Below are positions 27,716-38,223 of a stretch of 64,000 nucleotides of DNA, in pieces. Origin of the DNA: Pectobacterium versatile (lineage in GTDB: Bacteria > Pseudomonadota > Gammaproteobacteria > Enterobacterales > Enterobacteriaceae); NCBI RefSeq assembly GCF_020166435.1, contig NZ_JAINZP010000004.1, positions 62,001-126,000 of the forward strand, given 5' to 3'. Both the position numbers and the translations under genes were made by a program. Position 1 is the stretch's first letter. Every line of letters starts with the position of its first letter. The notes below the pieces were generated by a model that was given only the letters and a program-made list of their open reading frames with translations, was not told where the DNA came from and made no database searches.

Positions 27716-29044
27716 ATGACCAATCAGACTGATATCACCGCAACGCTTGCCCACCACATCATCCATAGCGAACCCAATCGAGAAGCGATTGATACCGCCC
27801 GTGACGGGGTGACTGATTTCATCTCCACCGCGCTTCCCATCGTACAGGGTGCGATTGCCGATAGCGGGCTCGCGCCGTTAAAGCAGGTATTCAGCGGCAC
27901 GGACAGCCTGACGCGTAGTCTGATCCTGGGTTATGCAGGTCACGTACTGGACTTTGACGATTATCATCCGGCGTTTCGCGGCCACCCCAGCACCGTCATT
28001 CTGCCCGCCCTGTTTGCCCTTGCCGCAGAAGATCCCGCCGTCACGGAAGAGGCGTTTTTGACGGCATATGTGATCGGCGTGGAAGCCGCAGGCAGAATCG
28101 GTCTGGCATGTGGCCCACGTCATTACAGTCTCGGTTACCACAACACGGCTACGCTCGGTGCTATCGCCGCCGCCGCTGCCGCTGCACGTCTGGCTGGTGC
28201 CTCGGTAGAACAAACGCAAACCATTCTTGGTCTGGCTGCCACACAGGCCGCCGGGCTGCGGGCGCAGTTTGGTTCAGCGGTCAAACCGCTACACGCCGGG
28301 CTTGCCGCCAGAGCAGGACTAACCGCCGTCAAGCTGGGCCTAGCGGGCTTTGAGGGCAATACACAGCAGGTGATTGATGCCTTTCTTGCCGCGCATGGCG
28401 ATCAAAAACAGCAGCCGGAGTTGCTGGTTGAAAACTGGGGAGCGCCGTGGCGTATGCTTTCTCCCGGTCTGGAGTTCAAACGCTACCCGACCTGTGGCGG
28501 CACCCACAGCGCCGCCGAAGCCGCGTTTGCGCTGCGGGAACAGTGGCATCAGCAGAAGGGTGCGGATGCCGATTTAGCTGACGCTATCGAACAGATCACG
28601 GTGACCTTCCCGCCGGGCGGCGATGTCGCTCCCTTTATCCGCAATGCCACAAACGGCGTAGAAGCGCGTTTCAGTCTGGAATATGTGATTGCAGCGGCGC
28701 TGCTTGAAGGGGAATTGAAGCTGGCGCATTTTTCGGAAGCCCCGGTTGAAACCACGATCTCCGCGCTGGCGAATCGCGTCATACGCCGTGCCGATGAAAC
28801 CGCACCACCCGATGAACTTGACCCAGAGGCGCGCTTTCATGAGGTTACGCTGCACCTGCGTAACGGCAGCACGCTAATCCAGCGCACCACACGTCAAGAA
28901 ACCTCAGCGCGCCCTACCGATCTCCGTGCTAAATTACAGCAAACCATCGGCTCGCTGGCGCACCTCGACAGCAACCAGATCGCCGACCGCTGCGCATTAC
29001 GGCAGGAAGGCGATCTGCGCTATTTACTGGGGCTGTTGTTTTAA
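27716..29044 (+). CDS. MmgE/PrpD family protein
   Basis: The protein is 442 residues. Family blocks: GYAGHVLDFDDYHPAFRGHP, YVIGVEAAGRIGLACGPRHY, SLGYHNTATLGAIAAAAAAA, LEFKRYPTCGGTHSAAEAAF and a late VEARFSLEYVIAAALLEG. The family includes 2-methylcitrate dehydratase PrpD, cis-aconitate decarboxylase and iminodisuccinate epimerase. The rest of the prp operon is missing, so propionate metabolism should not be assumed. There is no good SD before the ATG. Its stop lies inside a short tandem repeat shared with the stop of the convergent hydrolase gene. Confidence 0.82.
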   Translation: MTNQTDITATLAHHIIHSEPNREAIDTARDGVTDFISTALPIVQGAIADSGLAPLKQVFSGTDSLTRSLILGYAGHVLDFDDYHPAFRGHPSTVILPALFALAAEDPAVTEEAFLTAYVIGVEAAGRIGLACGPRHYSLGYHNTATLGAIAAAAAAARLAGASVEQTQTILGLAATQAAGLRAQFGSAVKPLHAGLAARAGLTAVKLGLAGFEGNTQQVIDAFLAAHGDQKQQPELLVENWGAPWRMLSPGLEFKRYPTCGGTHSAAEAAFALREQWHQQKGADADLADAIEQITVTFPPGGDVAPFIRNATNGVEARFSLEYVIAAALLEGELKLAHFSEAPVETTISALANRVIRRADETAPPDELDPEARFHEVTLHLRNGSTLIQRTTRQETSARPTDLRAKLQQTIGSLAHLDSNQIADRCALRQEGDLRYLLGLLF

Positions 29045-29096
29045 CAAAATGCTAGTTTTAACAAAATGCTAGTTTTAACAAAATGCTGGTTTTAAC
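29039..29096. repeat. 17-bp tandem repeat covering two convergent stop codons
   Basis: The unit TTTTAACAAAATGCTAG occurs at 29039-29055 and 29056-29072, and with one change at 29073-29089, followed by a seven-base partial copy to 29096. The first unit holds the PrpD TAA stop; the partial copy holds the stop of the convergent hydrolase gene. Confidence 0.95.
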
Positions 29097-30279
29097 GGGA
29101 TGCAGGCTTTAGCCACTGGTCCAGAAAGCTAAAGACTTCTTCCTGCTGCTCCTGATAGAAAACGTGTCCCAGCTCAGGCCAGATCTTGGTTTGCAGCTTG
29201 CTGTCCGCCCGCTGGGATTGCCACACCTTGTGCATTTTGGCGTAGGCGTCTTCAACGGATTGCGTCGGGAACAGCTTGTCTTTGCCGCCATTAAATAACA
29301 GCATCGGTTTTGGCGCGGCGACGCTAGCCACATCTGGGAAGTCAAAGCGTGTTGGTAGCCCCGGGTGCAACATATAGAATGCCGACTGCCCTCTCAGCAC
29401 ATTGTTACCCGGCGTCATCAGGCCATCGTACGTGCCAATCCAGGAGACCGCTGCCGTTGCCGCCACCTTGTCGGACAGCGCGGCGACCTGCCAGGCACGG
29501 TAGGCGCCCATCGAGAAACCGACGACGCCAATACGTTGCTTATCAACCTGTTCAAGCGATACCAGAAAATCCGTTGCCCGCATGTCTTCGTAGGCCATCA
29601 GCCCCGCGAGCGAGCGCCCCAGATTAAAGAAATTGCTCGCCAGCGCCTGCTGCTGCTCATATTTGATCGGCCCGCGCGATCCCCAACCTAGCGCATCCAC
29701 CGCCAGCACCACATAGCCCCGCTTCGCCAGTTCATCCCCGACAAAACGGCCGGTGAAAAACTTATCGGCCCATGCCTGTGCAGAATCAAGCTGTGCGTCA
29801 TTCCCCCACGGCTTGATCATCTTCTCTTTGCCGATATCAAATTTCGCGCCGTGATCGTGTAGCAGGATGACCGCAGGATGCGGCCCCGCGCTTTTTGGGG
29901 TCAGGAGCAGCGCGTCTACACGGCTTTCATCGGTCAGGTTAAAGGCAACTTTTTCTGCCGTGTAGCTGCCGCGATCCTGTTTTTCAATCGCCTGCGGGGC
30001 AAAGTCTTTGGTGGAGTCAGGCGTTAGGAGCAGCGAACGCAGCGTTTTTCTCGACTGGGCTTGCCACTGGCTAAAATCCGTAAAATTCCCAGATAGCCAG
30101 GAATCCGAGTAGGTCATCTGCTGCTTAAGCTGCGGATAGAATGAAGGAAGCCCTTCATCTGTCACCGCCTGATCCGTCGCGGGTTGAATCGTAGGGTTCA
30201 TATCGTTCGCCATCAGTGAAGGGCTAGCCAGCAAAGCCGTCAACAGCCAGACAGAGGTGCGTAAGGTATTAAGATTCAT
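29092..30279 (-). CDS. Secreted alpha/beta hydrolase (dienelactone hydrolase / acetyl-xylan esterase-like)
   Basis: The ATG at 30279 follows GAGG and gives 395 residues. A signal peptide (RTSVWLLTALLASPSLMAND) is visible, so the enzyme is periplasmic or secreted. The catalytic triad is likely Ser in VVGFSMGAYRAW, Asp in FNGGKDKLFP and His in ELGHVFYQ. The oxyanion region is ILLHDHGAKFD. It belongs to the broad Abhydrolase_7/DLH group that includes plant cell-wall esterases; a role in plant polymer de-esterification is plausible but unproven. Convergent with the MmgE/PrpD gene. Confidence 0.8.
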   Translation of the reverse strand: MNLNTLRTSVWLLTALLASPSLMANDMNPTIQPATDQAVTDEGLPSFYPQLKQQMTYSDSWLSGNFTDFSQWQAQSRKTLRSLLLTPDSTKDFAPQAIEKQDRGSYTAEKVAFNLTDESRVDALLLTPKSAGPHPAVILLHDHGAKFDIGKEKMIKPWGNDAQLDSAQAWADKFFTGRFVGDELAKRGYVVLAVDALGWGSRGPIKYEQQQALASNFFNLGRSLAGLMAYEDMRATDFLVSLEQVDKQRIGVVGFSMGAYRAWQVAALSDKVAATAAVSWIGTYDGLMTPGNNVLRGQSAFYMLHPGLPTRFDFPDVASVAAPKPMLLFNGGKDKLFPTQSVEDAYAKMHKVWQSQRADSKLQTKIWPELGHVFYQEQQEEVFSFLDQWLKPASR

Positions 30280-30381
30280 CATAACCTCAAAAACAAAACA
30301 TCGTTTCTTTTTTGAGGTTTGATTGTAATTGACGCGGCTAAAAATAAACGGACGGGAGGCGCATTCTGCGAAGCAGCAGGC

Positions 30382-30415
30382 AAAAAAAATCCGGCACCTA
30401 TAAAGGTGCCGGATT
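30382..30415 (-). terminator. Terminator of lpdA
   Basis: AATCCGGCACC and GGTGCCGGATT form an 11-bp stem with a six-base loop, followed on the minus strand by eight T. Confidence 0.9.
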
Positions 30416-30439
30416 GCTATTCATCGAACGCGAGAGAAC

Positions 30440-31864
30440 TTACTTCTTCTTCGCTTTCGGGTTCGGCAGGTCAGTGATGCTGCCTTCAAAGATTTCAGCG
30501 GCCAGACCAACAGACTCATGCAGCGTTGGGTGCGCATGGATGGTCAGTGCGATATCTTCTGCATCACAGCCCATCTCGATCGCCAGACCGATTTCGCCTA
30601 ACAGTTCACCACCGTTAGTCCCGACAATTGCACCACCGATAACACGGTGAGTTTCTTTGTCGAAAATCAGTTTGGTCATACCGTCAGCGCAGTCAGAGGC
30701 GATAGCACGGCCAGACGCCGCCCATGGGAAGGTCGCGGTTTCGTAGCTGATGCCTTTCTCTTTCGCTTCTTTCTCGGTCAGACCTACCCACGCCACTTCC
30801 GGTTCGGTATAGGCGATAGAAGGAATCACTTTCGGATCGAAGTAGTGTTTCTTGCCGGAGATCACTTCAGCAGCAACGTGGCCTTCATGCACGCCTTTGT
30901 GCGCCAGCATCGGCTGACCGACGATGTCGCCGATCGCATAGATGTGTGGCACGTTGGTGCGCATTTGCTTATCAACGTGGATGAAGCCGCGATCGTCAAC
31001 TTCCACGCCCGCTTTGCCAGCATCCAGGTTTTTGCCGTTCGGTACACGACCGATAGCAACCAGAACCGCATCGTAACGCTGTGGCTCGGCTGGCGCTTTT
31101 TTGCCTTCCATCGTCACATAGATGCCGTCTTCTTTGGCTTCTACTGCCGTCACTTTGGTTTCCAGCATCAGGTTGAACTGCTTGCTGATACGCTTGGTGA
31201 AGACCTTAACGACATCTTTGTCAGCAGCCGGGATAACCTGATCGAACATTTCAACGACGTCGATCTGTGAACCCAGAGCATGGTAAACGGTACCCATTTC
31301 CAGACCGATGATACCGCCGCCCATAACCAACAGACGTCCTGGGACGTTTTTCAGCTCCAGCGCATCGGTAGAATCCCATACACGTGGGTCATCATGAGGA
31401 ATGAAAGGCAGTTGGATTGGACGTGAACCCGCTGCGATAATCGCGTTATCGAAGTTGATCGTCGTTTTGCCGTTTTCGCCGTCAACTTCCAGCGTATTAG
31501 CACCCGTGAATTTGCCCAGACCGTTAACCACTTTAACTTTACGGCCTTTTGCCATACCAGCCAGACCACCGGTCAGTTGGGTGATGACTTTTTCTTTCCA
31601 CAGACGGATTTTATCAATGTCGGTTTTAGGTTCACCGAACACGATACCGTGCTCTGCCAGTGCTTTGGCTTCTTCAATGACTTTAGCAACGTGAAGCAGG
31701 GCTTTGGAAGGGATACAACCCACATTCAGACACACCCCACCCAGCGTGGAGTAGCGCTCTACCAGTACAGTTTCCAGACCCAAATCCGCCGCGCGGAATG
31801 CAGCAGAGTAACCCGCGGGGCCGGCACCAAGTACCACTACCTGAGCTTTAATTTCAGTACTCAT
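30440..31864 (-). CDS. lpdA: Dihydrolipoyl dehydrogenase
   Basis: E3 of the pyruvate and 2-oxoglutarate dehydrogenase complexes and of the glycine cleavage system: it reoxidises dihydrolipoamide with NAD. MSTEIKAQVV at 31864 gives 474 residues, the E. coli length. The FAD motif VVLGAGPAGYSAAF, redox disulfide GGVCLNVGCIPSK, NAD motif VMGGGIIGLEMG and active His in HAHPTLHES are all present. It is separated from aceF by a terminator and about 200 bp with room for its own promoter, as in E. coli. Confidence 0.98.
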   Translation of the reverse strand: MSTEIKAQVVVLGAGPAGYSAAFRAADLGLETVLVERYSTLGGVCLNVGCIPSKALLHVAKVIEEAKALAEHGIVFGEPKTDIDKIRLWKEKVITQLTGGLAGMAKGRKVKVVNGLGKFTGANTLEVDGENGKTTINFDNAIIAAGSRPIQLPFIPHDDPRVWDSTDALELKNVPGRLLVMGGGIIGLEMGTVYHALGSQIDVVEMFDQVIPAADKDVVKVFTKRISKQFNLMLETKVTAVEAKEDGIYVTMEGKKAPAEPQRYDAVLVAIGRVPNGKNLDAGKAGVEVDDRGFIHVDKQMRTNVPHIYAIGDIVGQPMLAHKGVHEGHVAAEVISGKKHYFDPKVIPSIAYTEPEVAWVGLTEKEAKEKGISYETATFPWAASGRAIASDCADGMTKLIFDKETHRVIGGAIVGTNGGELLGEIGLAIEMGCDAEDIALTIHAHPTLHESVGLAAEIFEGSITDLPNPKAKKK

Positions 31865-32049
31865 CATGACCTCTTAATTGATTTCCGGCGGGTCTGTGAC
31901 GTCATTGTTATTGAGTCTTAACGCCCTCTTCCACCGGGACGTGTCTTTGCCGCTGTAGTTTACAAAATCGTTAACAATTTTGAAACAACAAGCGACTAAC
32001 GATTTGTCCTTGATCACTGACAGCTGTAACAAATAACAGCTTATCAGAA

Positions 32050-32076
32050 AAAAGCCGGCCGTCAGGCCGGCTTTTC
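32050..32076 (-). terminator. Terminator after aceF
   Basis: AAAAGCCGGCC and GGCCGGCTTTT flank a four-base loop, with a T run on the minus strand. It separates aceEF from lpdA, probably with partial read-through. Confidence 0.88.
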
Positions 32077-32078
32077 GA

Positions 32079-33959
32079 TTACATCACCAGACGGCGAATG
32101 TCAGACAACGTGTTGTTAATGATGGTAATGAAGCGAGCACCATCAGCACCGTCAATGACCCGGTGGTCGAAGGACAGAGACATCGGCATCATCAGACGCG
32201 GAGTGAACTCTTTACCATTCCAGACCGGTTCCATCGCGGACTTAGACACACCAAGAATAGCCACTTCCGGCGCGTTGACGATCGGCGCAAAGTGCGTAGT
32301 CCCGATGCCGCCCAGGCTGGAGATCGTGAAGCATCCGCCCTGCATTTCGCCAGCGGTCAGCTTACCGTCACGGGCTTTCTTGGAGATCGCCATCAGTTCG
32401 CGAGACAGCTCAGTGATGCTCTTCTTGTTCACGTCTTTGAACACTGGAACCACCAGACCGTTCGGGGTATCAACCGCTACACCGATGTTGATGTATTTCT
32501 TCAGCGTCAGACGTTGAGCGTCTTCAGACAGTGAACTGTTGAAACGTGGCATCTGCTCAAGGGCAGCGGCAACGGCTTTCATGATGAAGACAACTGGGGT
32601 GAATTTCACATCCAGTCTGCGCTTCTCAGCTTCGGCGTTCTGCTGTTTACGGAACGCTTCCAGATCGGTGATATCCGTTTTATCAAAGTGAGTAACGTGC
32701 GGGATCACCACCCAGTTACGGCTCAGGTTGGCACCAGAGATTTTCTGGATGCGGCCCAATTCCACTTCTTCAACTTCACCGAACTTGCTGAAATCGACTT
32801 TCGGCCACGGCAGCAGCCCCGGCAGAGAACCACCGGTAGCAGCGGCAGGCGCAGACTCAGCGCGTTTCACAGCATCTTTCACGTAAGTCTGAACGTCTTC
32901 GCGCAGGATACGGCCTTTACGACCAGAACCCTTCACTTTCGCAAGATTCACGCCGAATTCACGTGCCAGACGACGGATAACCGGCGTGGCGTGAACGTAA
33001 GCATCGTTCTCAGCGAAGTCGCTCTTGCCTTCAGCTTTCGCTGCCGGTGCAGCAGCAGGTTTTGCCGCTGGAGCTGGTGCAGCCGCCGCTTCTTGCTTGG
33101 CAGCCGGAGCCGCCGCAGGTGCAGCGCCTTCCACTTCGAAGACCATGATCAGTGAACCGGTTTTAACTTTATCGCCGGTGCTGATTTTGATTTCTTTAAC
33201 CGTACCCGCGAACGGCGCAGGGACTTCCATTGAAGCCTTGTCGCCTTCAACGGTGATCAGTGATTGCTCAGCCGCGATTTTATCGCCAACTTTAACCATC
33301 ACTTCAGTCACTTCAACTTCGTCGCCGCCGATATCCGGTACGTTGACTTCTTTCGCCGCAGAGGCCGCTGGCGCAGCTGCTGCTGGAGCAGCGGCTTGTG
33401 CCGGAGCGGCAGCAGGTGCTGCACCCGCTACTTCGAATACCATGATCAGAGAACCGGTAGAAACTTTATCGCCAGTGCTGATTTTGATCTCTTTAACCGT
33501 ACCTGCGAAAGGTGCCGGAACTTCCATAGACGCTTTGTCGCCTTCTACAGTGATCAGAGACTGTTCAGCAGCAACGGTGTCGCCCACTTTAACCAGCACT
33601 TCGGTCACTTCGACTTCGTCACCGCCGATATCCGGTACGTTGACGTCTTTCGCTGCCGCTGGGGCAGCAGCCGGAGCCGCTTCTTTCTTCTCTTCTGCCT
33701 TGGCAGGTGCAGCGTCAGCTGCACCGTCGGCGGAATCGAAAATCATGATCAGTTTGCCAGTTTCAACTTTGTCACCGACAGAGACTTTAATCTCTTTCAC
33801 GACACCAGCCTGCGGAGAAGGGACTTCCATAGAAGCCTTATCACCTTCAACCGTGATCAGCGACTGTTCAGCTTCAACTTTGTCGCCAACCTTCACCAGC
33901 ACTTCGGTGACTTCAACTTCATCTGCACCGATGTCCGGTACGTTGATTTCGATAGCCAT
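32079..33959 (-). CDS. aceF: Dihydrolipoyllysine acetyltransferase (E2) of pyruvate dehydrogenase
   Basis: The E2 core of the complex; it transfers acetyl to CoA. The protein is 626 residues with three lipoyl domains, each carrying GDKASME with the lipoylated Lys at 41, 142 and 241, linked by Ala/Pro-rich hinges. The E3/E1-binding domain is near 330-365 ([20 protein letters not shown]) and the catalytic domain ends with the HRVIDGADG active-site motif. It follows aceE by 14 nt. Confidence 0.98.
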   Translation of the reverse strand: MAIEINVPDIGADEVEVTEVLVKVGDKVEAEQSLITVEGDKASMEVPSPQAGVVKEIKVSVGDKVETGKLIMIFDSADGAADAAPAKAEEKKEAAPAAAPAAAKDVNVPDIGGDEVEVTEVLVKVGDTVAAEQSLITVEGDKASMEVPAPFAGTVKEIKISTGDKVSTGSLIMVFEVAGAAPAAAPAQAAAPAAAAPAASAAKEVNVPDIGGDEVEVTEVMVKVGDKIAAEQSLITVEGDKASMEVPAPFAGTVKEIKISTGDKVKTGSLIMVFEVEGAAPAAAPAAKQEAAAAPAPAAKPAAAPAAKAEGKSDFAENDAYVHATPVIRRLAREFGVNLAKVKGSGRKGRILREDVQTYVKDAVKRAESAPAAATGGSLPGLLPWPKVDFSKFGEVEEVELGRIQKISGANLSRNWVVIPHVTHFDKTDITDLEAFRKQQNAEAEKRRLDVKFTPVVFIMKAVAAALEQMPRFNSSLSEDAQRLTLKKYINIGVAVDTPNGLVVPVFKDVNKKSITELSRELMAISKKARDGKLTAGEMQGGCFTISSLGGIGTTHFAPIVNAPEVAILGVSKSAMEPVWNGKEFTPRLMMPMSLSFDHRVIDGADGARFITIINNTLSDIRRLVM

Positions 33960-33973
33960 GTAATCTTTACCTC

Positions 33974-36637
33974 TTATGCCAGACGCGGGTTAACTTTATC
34001 TGCATCGATGTTGAATTTAGTGATGGCATCTGCAACCACTTTCTTATCGATTTCACCGCGTTTAGCCAGTTCACCCAGAGCCGCAACCACGACGTAAGAC
34101 GCATCCACTTCGAAGTGGTGACGCAGGTTCTCACGGCTGTCAGAACGACCGAAACCGTCAGTACCCAGTACGCGATAATCGCTAGCAGGGACGAAGCTAC
34201 GGATTTGCTCAGCAAACAGCTTCATGTAGTCAGTAGATGCAACCGCTGGCGCATCGCTCAGTACCTGAGCCACGTAAGGTACGCGCGGCGTTTCGGTTGG
34301 ATGCAGCATGTTCCAACGCTCACAATCCTGGCCTTCGCGTGCCAGTTCAGTGAAGGAGGTTACGCTGAATACGTCAGAACCGATGCCGTAGTCTGTCGCC
34401 AGAATCTGAGCCGCTTCACGTACGTGACGCAGAATAGAACCTGAACCCAGCAACTGCACTTTACCTTTGCTACCCTCAACCGTTTCCAGCTTGTAGATAC
34501 CCTTACGGATACCTTCTTCCGCACCCTGCGGCATCGCAGGCATGTGGTAGTTTTCGTTCAGCGTGGTGATGTAGTAGTAAATGTTTTCCTGCGCTTCACC
34601 GTACATGCGGTGCAAACCGTCATGCATGATGACAGCAACTTCGTAGGCAAATGCCGGATCGTAGGAAATACAGTTCGGGATAGTCAGAGACTGAATGTGG
34701 CTGTGACCATCTTCGTGCTGCAGACCTTCGCCGTTCAGCGTCGTACGACCTGAAGTACCACCGATCAGGAAGCCACGTGCCTGTTGGTCACCCGCTGCCC
34801 AGCACAGGTCGCCGATACGTTGGAAACCGAACATGGAATAGTAGATGTAGAACGGGATCATCGGCAGGTTATTGGTGCTGTAAGACGTTGCCGCCGCCAG
34901 CCAAGAAGAACCTGCGCCCAGCTCGTTGATACCTTCCTGCAGAATCTGACCTTTCTGGTCTTCTTTGTAGTAAGCAACCTGCTCACGATCCTGCGGAGTG
35001 TACTGCTGGCCTTTCGGGCTATAAATACCGATTTGGCGGAACAGACCTTCCATACCGAAGGTGCGCGCTTCGTCAGCGATGATCGGAACCAGACGATCTT
35101 TGATAGATTGGTTCTTCAGCATCACGTTCAGGGCACGTACAAACGCGATAGTGGTAGAGATTTCTTTGTTCTGCTCTTCCAGCAGAGTGCTGAAATCTTC
35201 CAGCGTTGGCAGTTCCAGTTTTTCGCTGAAGTTAGGCTGACGAGAAGGCAGGTAGCCACCCAGTGCCTGACGACGCTCGTGCAGGTATTTGTACTCTTCA
35301 GACTCTTTATCGAAAGTGATGTACGGCAGTTTTTCGATATCAGCATCAGACACAGGCACGTTGAAGCGGTCGCGGAAGTAACGCACGCCATCCATGTTAA
35401 CTTTCTTAACCTGGTGAGCGATGTTCTTACCTTCAGCCGCGTCGCCCATACCATAACCTTTAATGGTATGCGCCAGAATAACGGTTGGTTTGCCTTTGGT
35501 GTCCTGCGCTTTTTTCAGTGCAGCGTAGACTTTCTTCGGATCGTGACCACCACGGTTCAGTGACCAAATTTGATCGTCGGTCCAGTCTTTAACCAGTTCT
35601 GCCGTCTCCGGGTATTTACCGAAGAAGTGCTCACGCACATAGGCACCGTTTTTGGATTTGAAGGTCTGGTAGTCACCGTCGACGGTTTCTTCCATCAGTT
35701 GGATCAGTTTACCGCTGGTGTCTTTACGCAGCAGTTCATCCCAACGGTCGCCCCACATGACTTTGATCACATCCCAGCCAGCGCCGCTGAAGATACCTTC
35801 CAGTTCGTTGATGATCTTGCCGTTACCGGTAACCGGACCATCCAGACGTTGCAGGTTACAGTTGATGACGAATACCAGGTTGTCCAGTTTTTCACGGGTC
35901 GCGATAGTGATCGCACCTTTGGATTCTGGTTCGTCCATTTCACCGTCGCCCAGGAAGGCATAAACGGTTTGTTTAGAGGTATCTTTCAGACCACGGTTTT
36001 CCAGATATTTCAGGAATTTAGCCTGGTAGATGGCGCCAATCGGGCCCAGCCCCATAGATACAGTCGGGAACTGCCAGAAGTCCGGCATCAGTTTAGGGTG
36101 CGGATAAGAGGACAGACCGTTACCGTGAACTTCCTGACGGAAGTTGTTCATCTGATCTTCAGTCAGGCGGCCTTCAAGGAAGGCACGAGCGTAAACGCCC
36201 GGAGAGATGTGGCCCTGGAAGTAGACCAGGTCGCCGCCGTCCTGCGCAGTGCGAGCACGGAAGAAGTGGTTAAAGCACACTTCATAGAAAGTGGCGGAAG
36301 ACTGGAAAGAAGCCATGTGGCCGCCCAGATCCAGATCTTTTTTAGAAGCACGCAGCACTGTCATGATCGCGTTCCAGCGGATTGCTGAGCGAATACGACG
36401 TTCCAGATCCAGATTACCAGGGTATTCCGGCTCGTCTTCCACTGCGATGGTGTTGACGTATTGACTCGCCGCCAAACCAGCAGCAACACTTACGCCGCCT
36501 TTACGTGCTTCACTCAGGACCTGATCTATCAGGAACTGAGCGCGCTCAACACCCTCTTCACGGATGACCGATTCGATCGCCTGCAGCCAGTCGCGGGTTT
36601 CGATCGGATCCACGTCATTATTTAAACGATCTGACAT
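33974..36637 (-). CDS. aceE: Pyruvate dehydrogenase E1 component
   Basis: The thiamine-diphosphate-dependent decarboxylase of pyruvate. The protein is 887 residues, equal to E. coli AceE. The thiamine-binding motif [12 protein letters not shown] is followed by [11 protein letters not shown]. It begins [20 protein letters not shown] as in other enterobacteria. It is the first enzyme gene after pdhR, separated by 141 bp that hold a long nested hairpin. Repressed by PdhR in the absence of pyruvate, as inferred from the upstream operator. Confidence 0.98.
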   Translation of the reverse strand: MSDRLNNDVDPIETRDWLQAIESVIREEGVERAQFLIDQVLSEARKGGVSVAAGLAASQYVNTIAVEDEPEYPGNLDLERRIRSAIRWNAIMTVLRASKKDLDLGGHMASFQSSATFYEVCFNHFFRARTAQDGGDLVYFQGHISPGVYARAFLEGRLTEDQMNNFRQEVHGNGLSSYPHPKLMPDFWQFPTVSMGLGPIGAIYQAKFLKYLENRGLKDTSKQTVYAFLGDGEMDEPESKGAITIATREKLDNLVFVINCNLQRLDGPVTGNGKIINELEGIFSGAGWDVIKVMWGDRWDELLRKDTSGKLIQLMEETVDGDYQTFKSKNGAYVREHFFGKYPETAELVKDWTDDQIWSLNRGGHDPKKVYAALKKAQDTKGKPTVILAHTIKGYGMGDAAEGKNIAHQVKKVNMDGVRYFRDRFNVPVSDADIEKLPYITFDKESEEYKYLHERRQALGGYLPSRQPNFSEKLELPTLEDFSTLLEEQNKEISTTIAFVRALNVMLKNQSIKDRLVPIIADEARTFGMEGLFRQIGIYSPKGQQYTPQDREQVAYYKEDQKGQILQEGINELGAGSSWLAAATSYSTNNLPMIPFYIYYSMFGFQRIGDLCWAAGDQQARGFLIGGTSGRTTLNGEGLQHEDGHSHIQSLTIPNCISYDPAFAYEVAVIMHDGLHRMYGEAQENIYYYITTLNENYHMPAMPQGAEEGIRKGIYKLETVEGSKGKVQLLGSGSILRHVREAAQILATDYGIGSDVFSVTSFTELAREGQDCERWNMLHPTETPRVPYVAQVLSDAPAVASTDYMKLFAEQIRSFVPASDYRVLGTDGFGRSDSRENLRHHFEVDASYVVVAALGELAKRGEIDKKVVADAITKFNIDADKVNPRLA

Positions 36638-36673
36638 GGTTATTCCTTATCTTCTCTAATCAGTTAGTTTATG

Positions 36674-36736
36674 GAGCCTGTCTTCCTGCATTCTGACTTA
36701 GGTTTCGCCCTAAGCAAAACGCATGAAGACAGGCTC
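36674..36736 (-). other. Nested hairpin in the pdhR-aceE intergenic transcript
   Basis: The outer arms GAGCCTGTCTTC (36674-36685) and GAAGACAGGCTC (36725-36736) are perfect; an inner hairpin CTTAGG/CCTAAG lies at 36697-36714. The structure would form in the pdhR-aceE mRNA. It could be an attenuator, a processing site that uncouples regulator from enzyme levels, or a palindromic repeat. No long T run follows, so a full terminator is unlikely. Confidence 0.6.
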
Positions 36737-36778
36737 ATCGTCGTCATTGCCGCATTCAGAGCCCCAAATTACGGGTGC

Positions 36779-37543
36779 TCAATCCCTGCGTTGCTGGAGC
36801 CGACGCAGCGATCTCTCGCGCCGACTATGTTCCCGGTTAAGATCCAGCAATACTTCCTCAATAAACGCCAGATGACGGTGTGATGCTTCGCGCGCCTTTT
36901 CCGGCTCACGGGCAACAATCGCCTCAAAAATGCTGGCGCGATGAATGCTAACCTGAGCCAGCACTTCACGGCTCAAATAAAGCAATTCAAAATTCTGCCT
37001 CACGTTCTGTTCGAGCATCGGCCCCATACAGCGCACCAAATGCAGCAACACCACATTATGCGTGGCTTCTGTTACAGCAACCTGATACTGCATAACGGCT
37101 TCTGATTCGGCGTCCAGATCGCCCGCTTCCCTCGCCTTCTCAATCACGGCATGACAATCCCGGATACGTTGCAGATCCGACTCTGTGCCACGCAACGCAG
37201 CATAGTAGGCAGCAATGCCTTCCAGCGCATGTCGCGTTTCCAGAAGATCGAACTGTGATTCGGGATGTGTGCTCAGTAATTCTGCCAGCGGATCGCTGAC
37301 GCTTTGCCATAGATTGGCTTGAACGAAGGTACCACCACCCTGACGGCGCAAAAGGAGACCTTTGGCTTCCAGGCGTTGAATGGCTTCTCTCAGAGAAGGG
37401 CGGGAAACATCGAACTGTTTTGCTAGTTCGCGCTCCGGTGGGAGCTTCTCGCCGGGGCGCAAGGTTCCCTCAAGAATCAGAAACTCCAGTTGCTGTTCAA
37501 TCACATCTGACAGTTTGGGCTGACGGATCTTGCTGTATGCCAT
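36779..37543 (-). CDS. pdhR: Pyruvate-sensing repressor PdhR (GntR/FadR family)
   Basis: The protein is 254 residues (E. coli 254). The N-terminal winged helix includes [34 protein letters not shown]; the FCD effector domain follows. PdhR represses pdhR-aceEF-lpd and is released by pyruvate. A perfect operator is centred about 40 bp upstream of its start. The C-terminal [16 protein letters not shown] is basic as in the family. Confidence 0.97.
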   Translation of the reverse strand: MAYSKIRQPKLSDVIEQQLEFLILEGTLRPGEKLPPERELAKQFDVSRPSLREAIQRLEAKGLLLRRQGGGTFVQANLWQSVSDPLAELLSTHPESQFDLLETRHALEGIAAYYAALRGTESDLQRIRDCHAVIEKAREAGDLDAESEAVMQYQVAVTEATHNVVLLHLVRCMGPMLEQNVRQNFELLYLSREVLAQVSIHRASIFEAIVAREPEKAREASHRHLAFIEEVLLDLNREHSRRERSLRRLQQRRD

Positions 37544-37575
37544 AGTGAATTCTTCTCTGCGAATGGCGCGGAGTC

Positions 37576-37592
37576 AATTGGTAATACCAATT
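37576..37592. promoter_or_regulatory. PdhR operator
   Basis: AATTGGTAATACCAATT is a perfect palindrome with eight-base arms and matches the known PdhR consensus (ATTGGTNNNACCAAT). It lies 33 bp upstream of the pdhR start codon, where it would block the pdh promoter. Confidence 0.9.
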
Positions 37593-37719
37593 TCAAAAAC
37601 GTGACGCTAAAGTAACAAAGTATTCACCTTCTGTCCATAAGGACCTTGAGCTAAATCACCAATCCCACCAGATTTTAACAAATGCACGAGAAACATGCGG
37701 CAAAGTGATAGCCCGCCTG

Positions 37720-37730
37720 TGGTATTACCA
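37720..37730. promoter_or_regulatory. Second, weaker PdhR-like box
   Basis: TGGTATTACCA is a shorter palindrome with the GGTNNNACC core, 177 bp upstream of pdhR and about 490 bp upstream of aroP. It may be an auxiliary site for the pdh promoter. Confidence 0.45.
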
Positions 37731-38131
37731 TTAATCCCCTCTGTCTATATTTTAACTTTTTTGAAACGTAAAGCAGGCATTGCTGAACCGTTTAAATACG
37801 AAAATAGTGAATTTTAATTCAAAAAATAAGAATTTTTATTCTCAAAAGAAAAGCATCACCCCGGCAACTCCACATTGTGGTGAGCACTCTTTTTACAGCG
37901 GGGATAAAGAGATAATAAAAGGGAGTAAACCTAAAGAGGTAACAACCCCCTCCCATCCTAAAAAACCTCTCTCGATTTTCTCGTCATCAGGCTCTTAATT
38001 AAAGAAGGATGAAAATTTTGATGTAGCGATAGTTTTTAATTATCAGACTATAAGAAATCAGTGCAATCTTGCGCACTTACCACTATTCTCTGGCAAACGG
38101 TAGCGGTTTCATTATTTAAAGAAACACCACC
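37731..38131. other. AT-rich region upstream of aroP
   Basis: About 400 bp with no convincing gene. A 72-codon open frame at 37780 needs a TTG start, has weak SD and Lys/Asn/Ser-rich low-complexity content, so I do not call it. The rest probably contains the aroP promoters. Confidence 0.5.
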
Positions 38132-38149
38132 CGTAAAAATAAAATTACA
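38132..38149. promoter_or_regulatory. TyrR box upstream of aroP
   Basis: CGTAAA-N6-ATTACA matches TGTAAA-N6-TTTACA in 10 of 12 positions, 75 bp before the aroP start. TyrR repression of aroP is established in E. coli. Confidence 0.6.
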
Positions 38150-38223
38150 CAAACGTACAGTCACTAATACGCGTGTTCGCTCACACCGTGTTTTTTACTT
38201 GCACTGGCAGAGGGTTAAATTTG

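Noticed and set aside
27716-29044. MmgE/PrpD gene as part of a propionate (prp) operon
   Set aside because: No prpB, prpC or prpE is adjacent and the neighbours are unrelated, so a 2-methylcitrate role is not supported.
33000-33960. Internal repeats in aceF
   Set aside because: These are the three lipoyl domains with Ala/Pro hinges expected for E2 of this complex, not a mobile or tandem repeat element.
33025-33963. 312-codon open frame antisense to aceF
   Set aside because: The Ala/Ser/Thr/Pro repeats are the reverse complement of the aceF lipoyl and hinge repeats; not a gene.
37780-37998. 72-codon open frame upstream of aroP
   Set aside because: TTG start, weak SD, Lys/Asn/Ser-rich low complexity, AT-rich promoter region; no support for coding.
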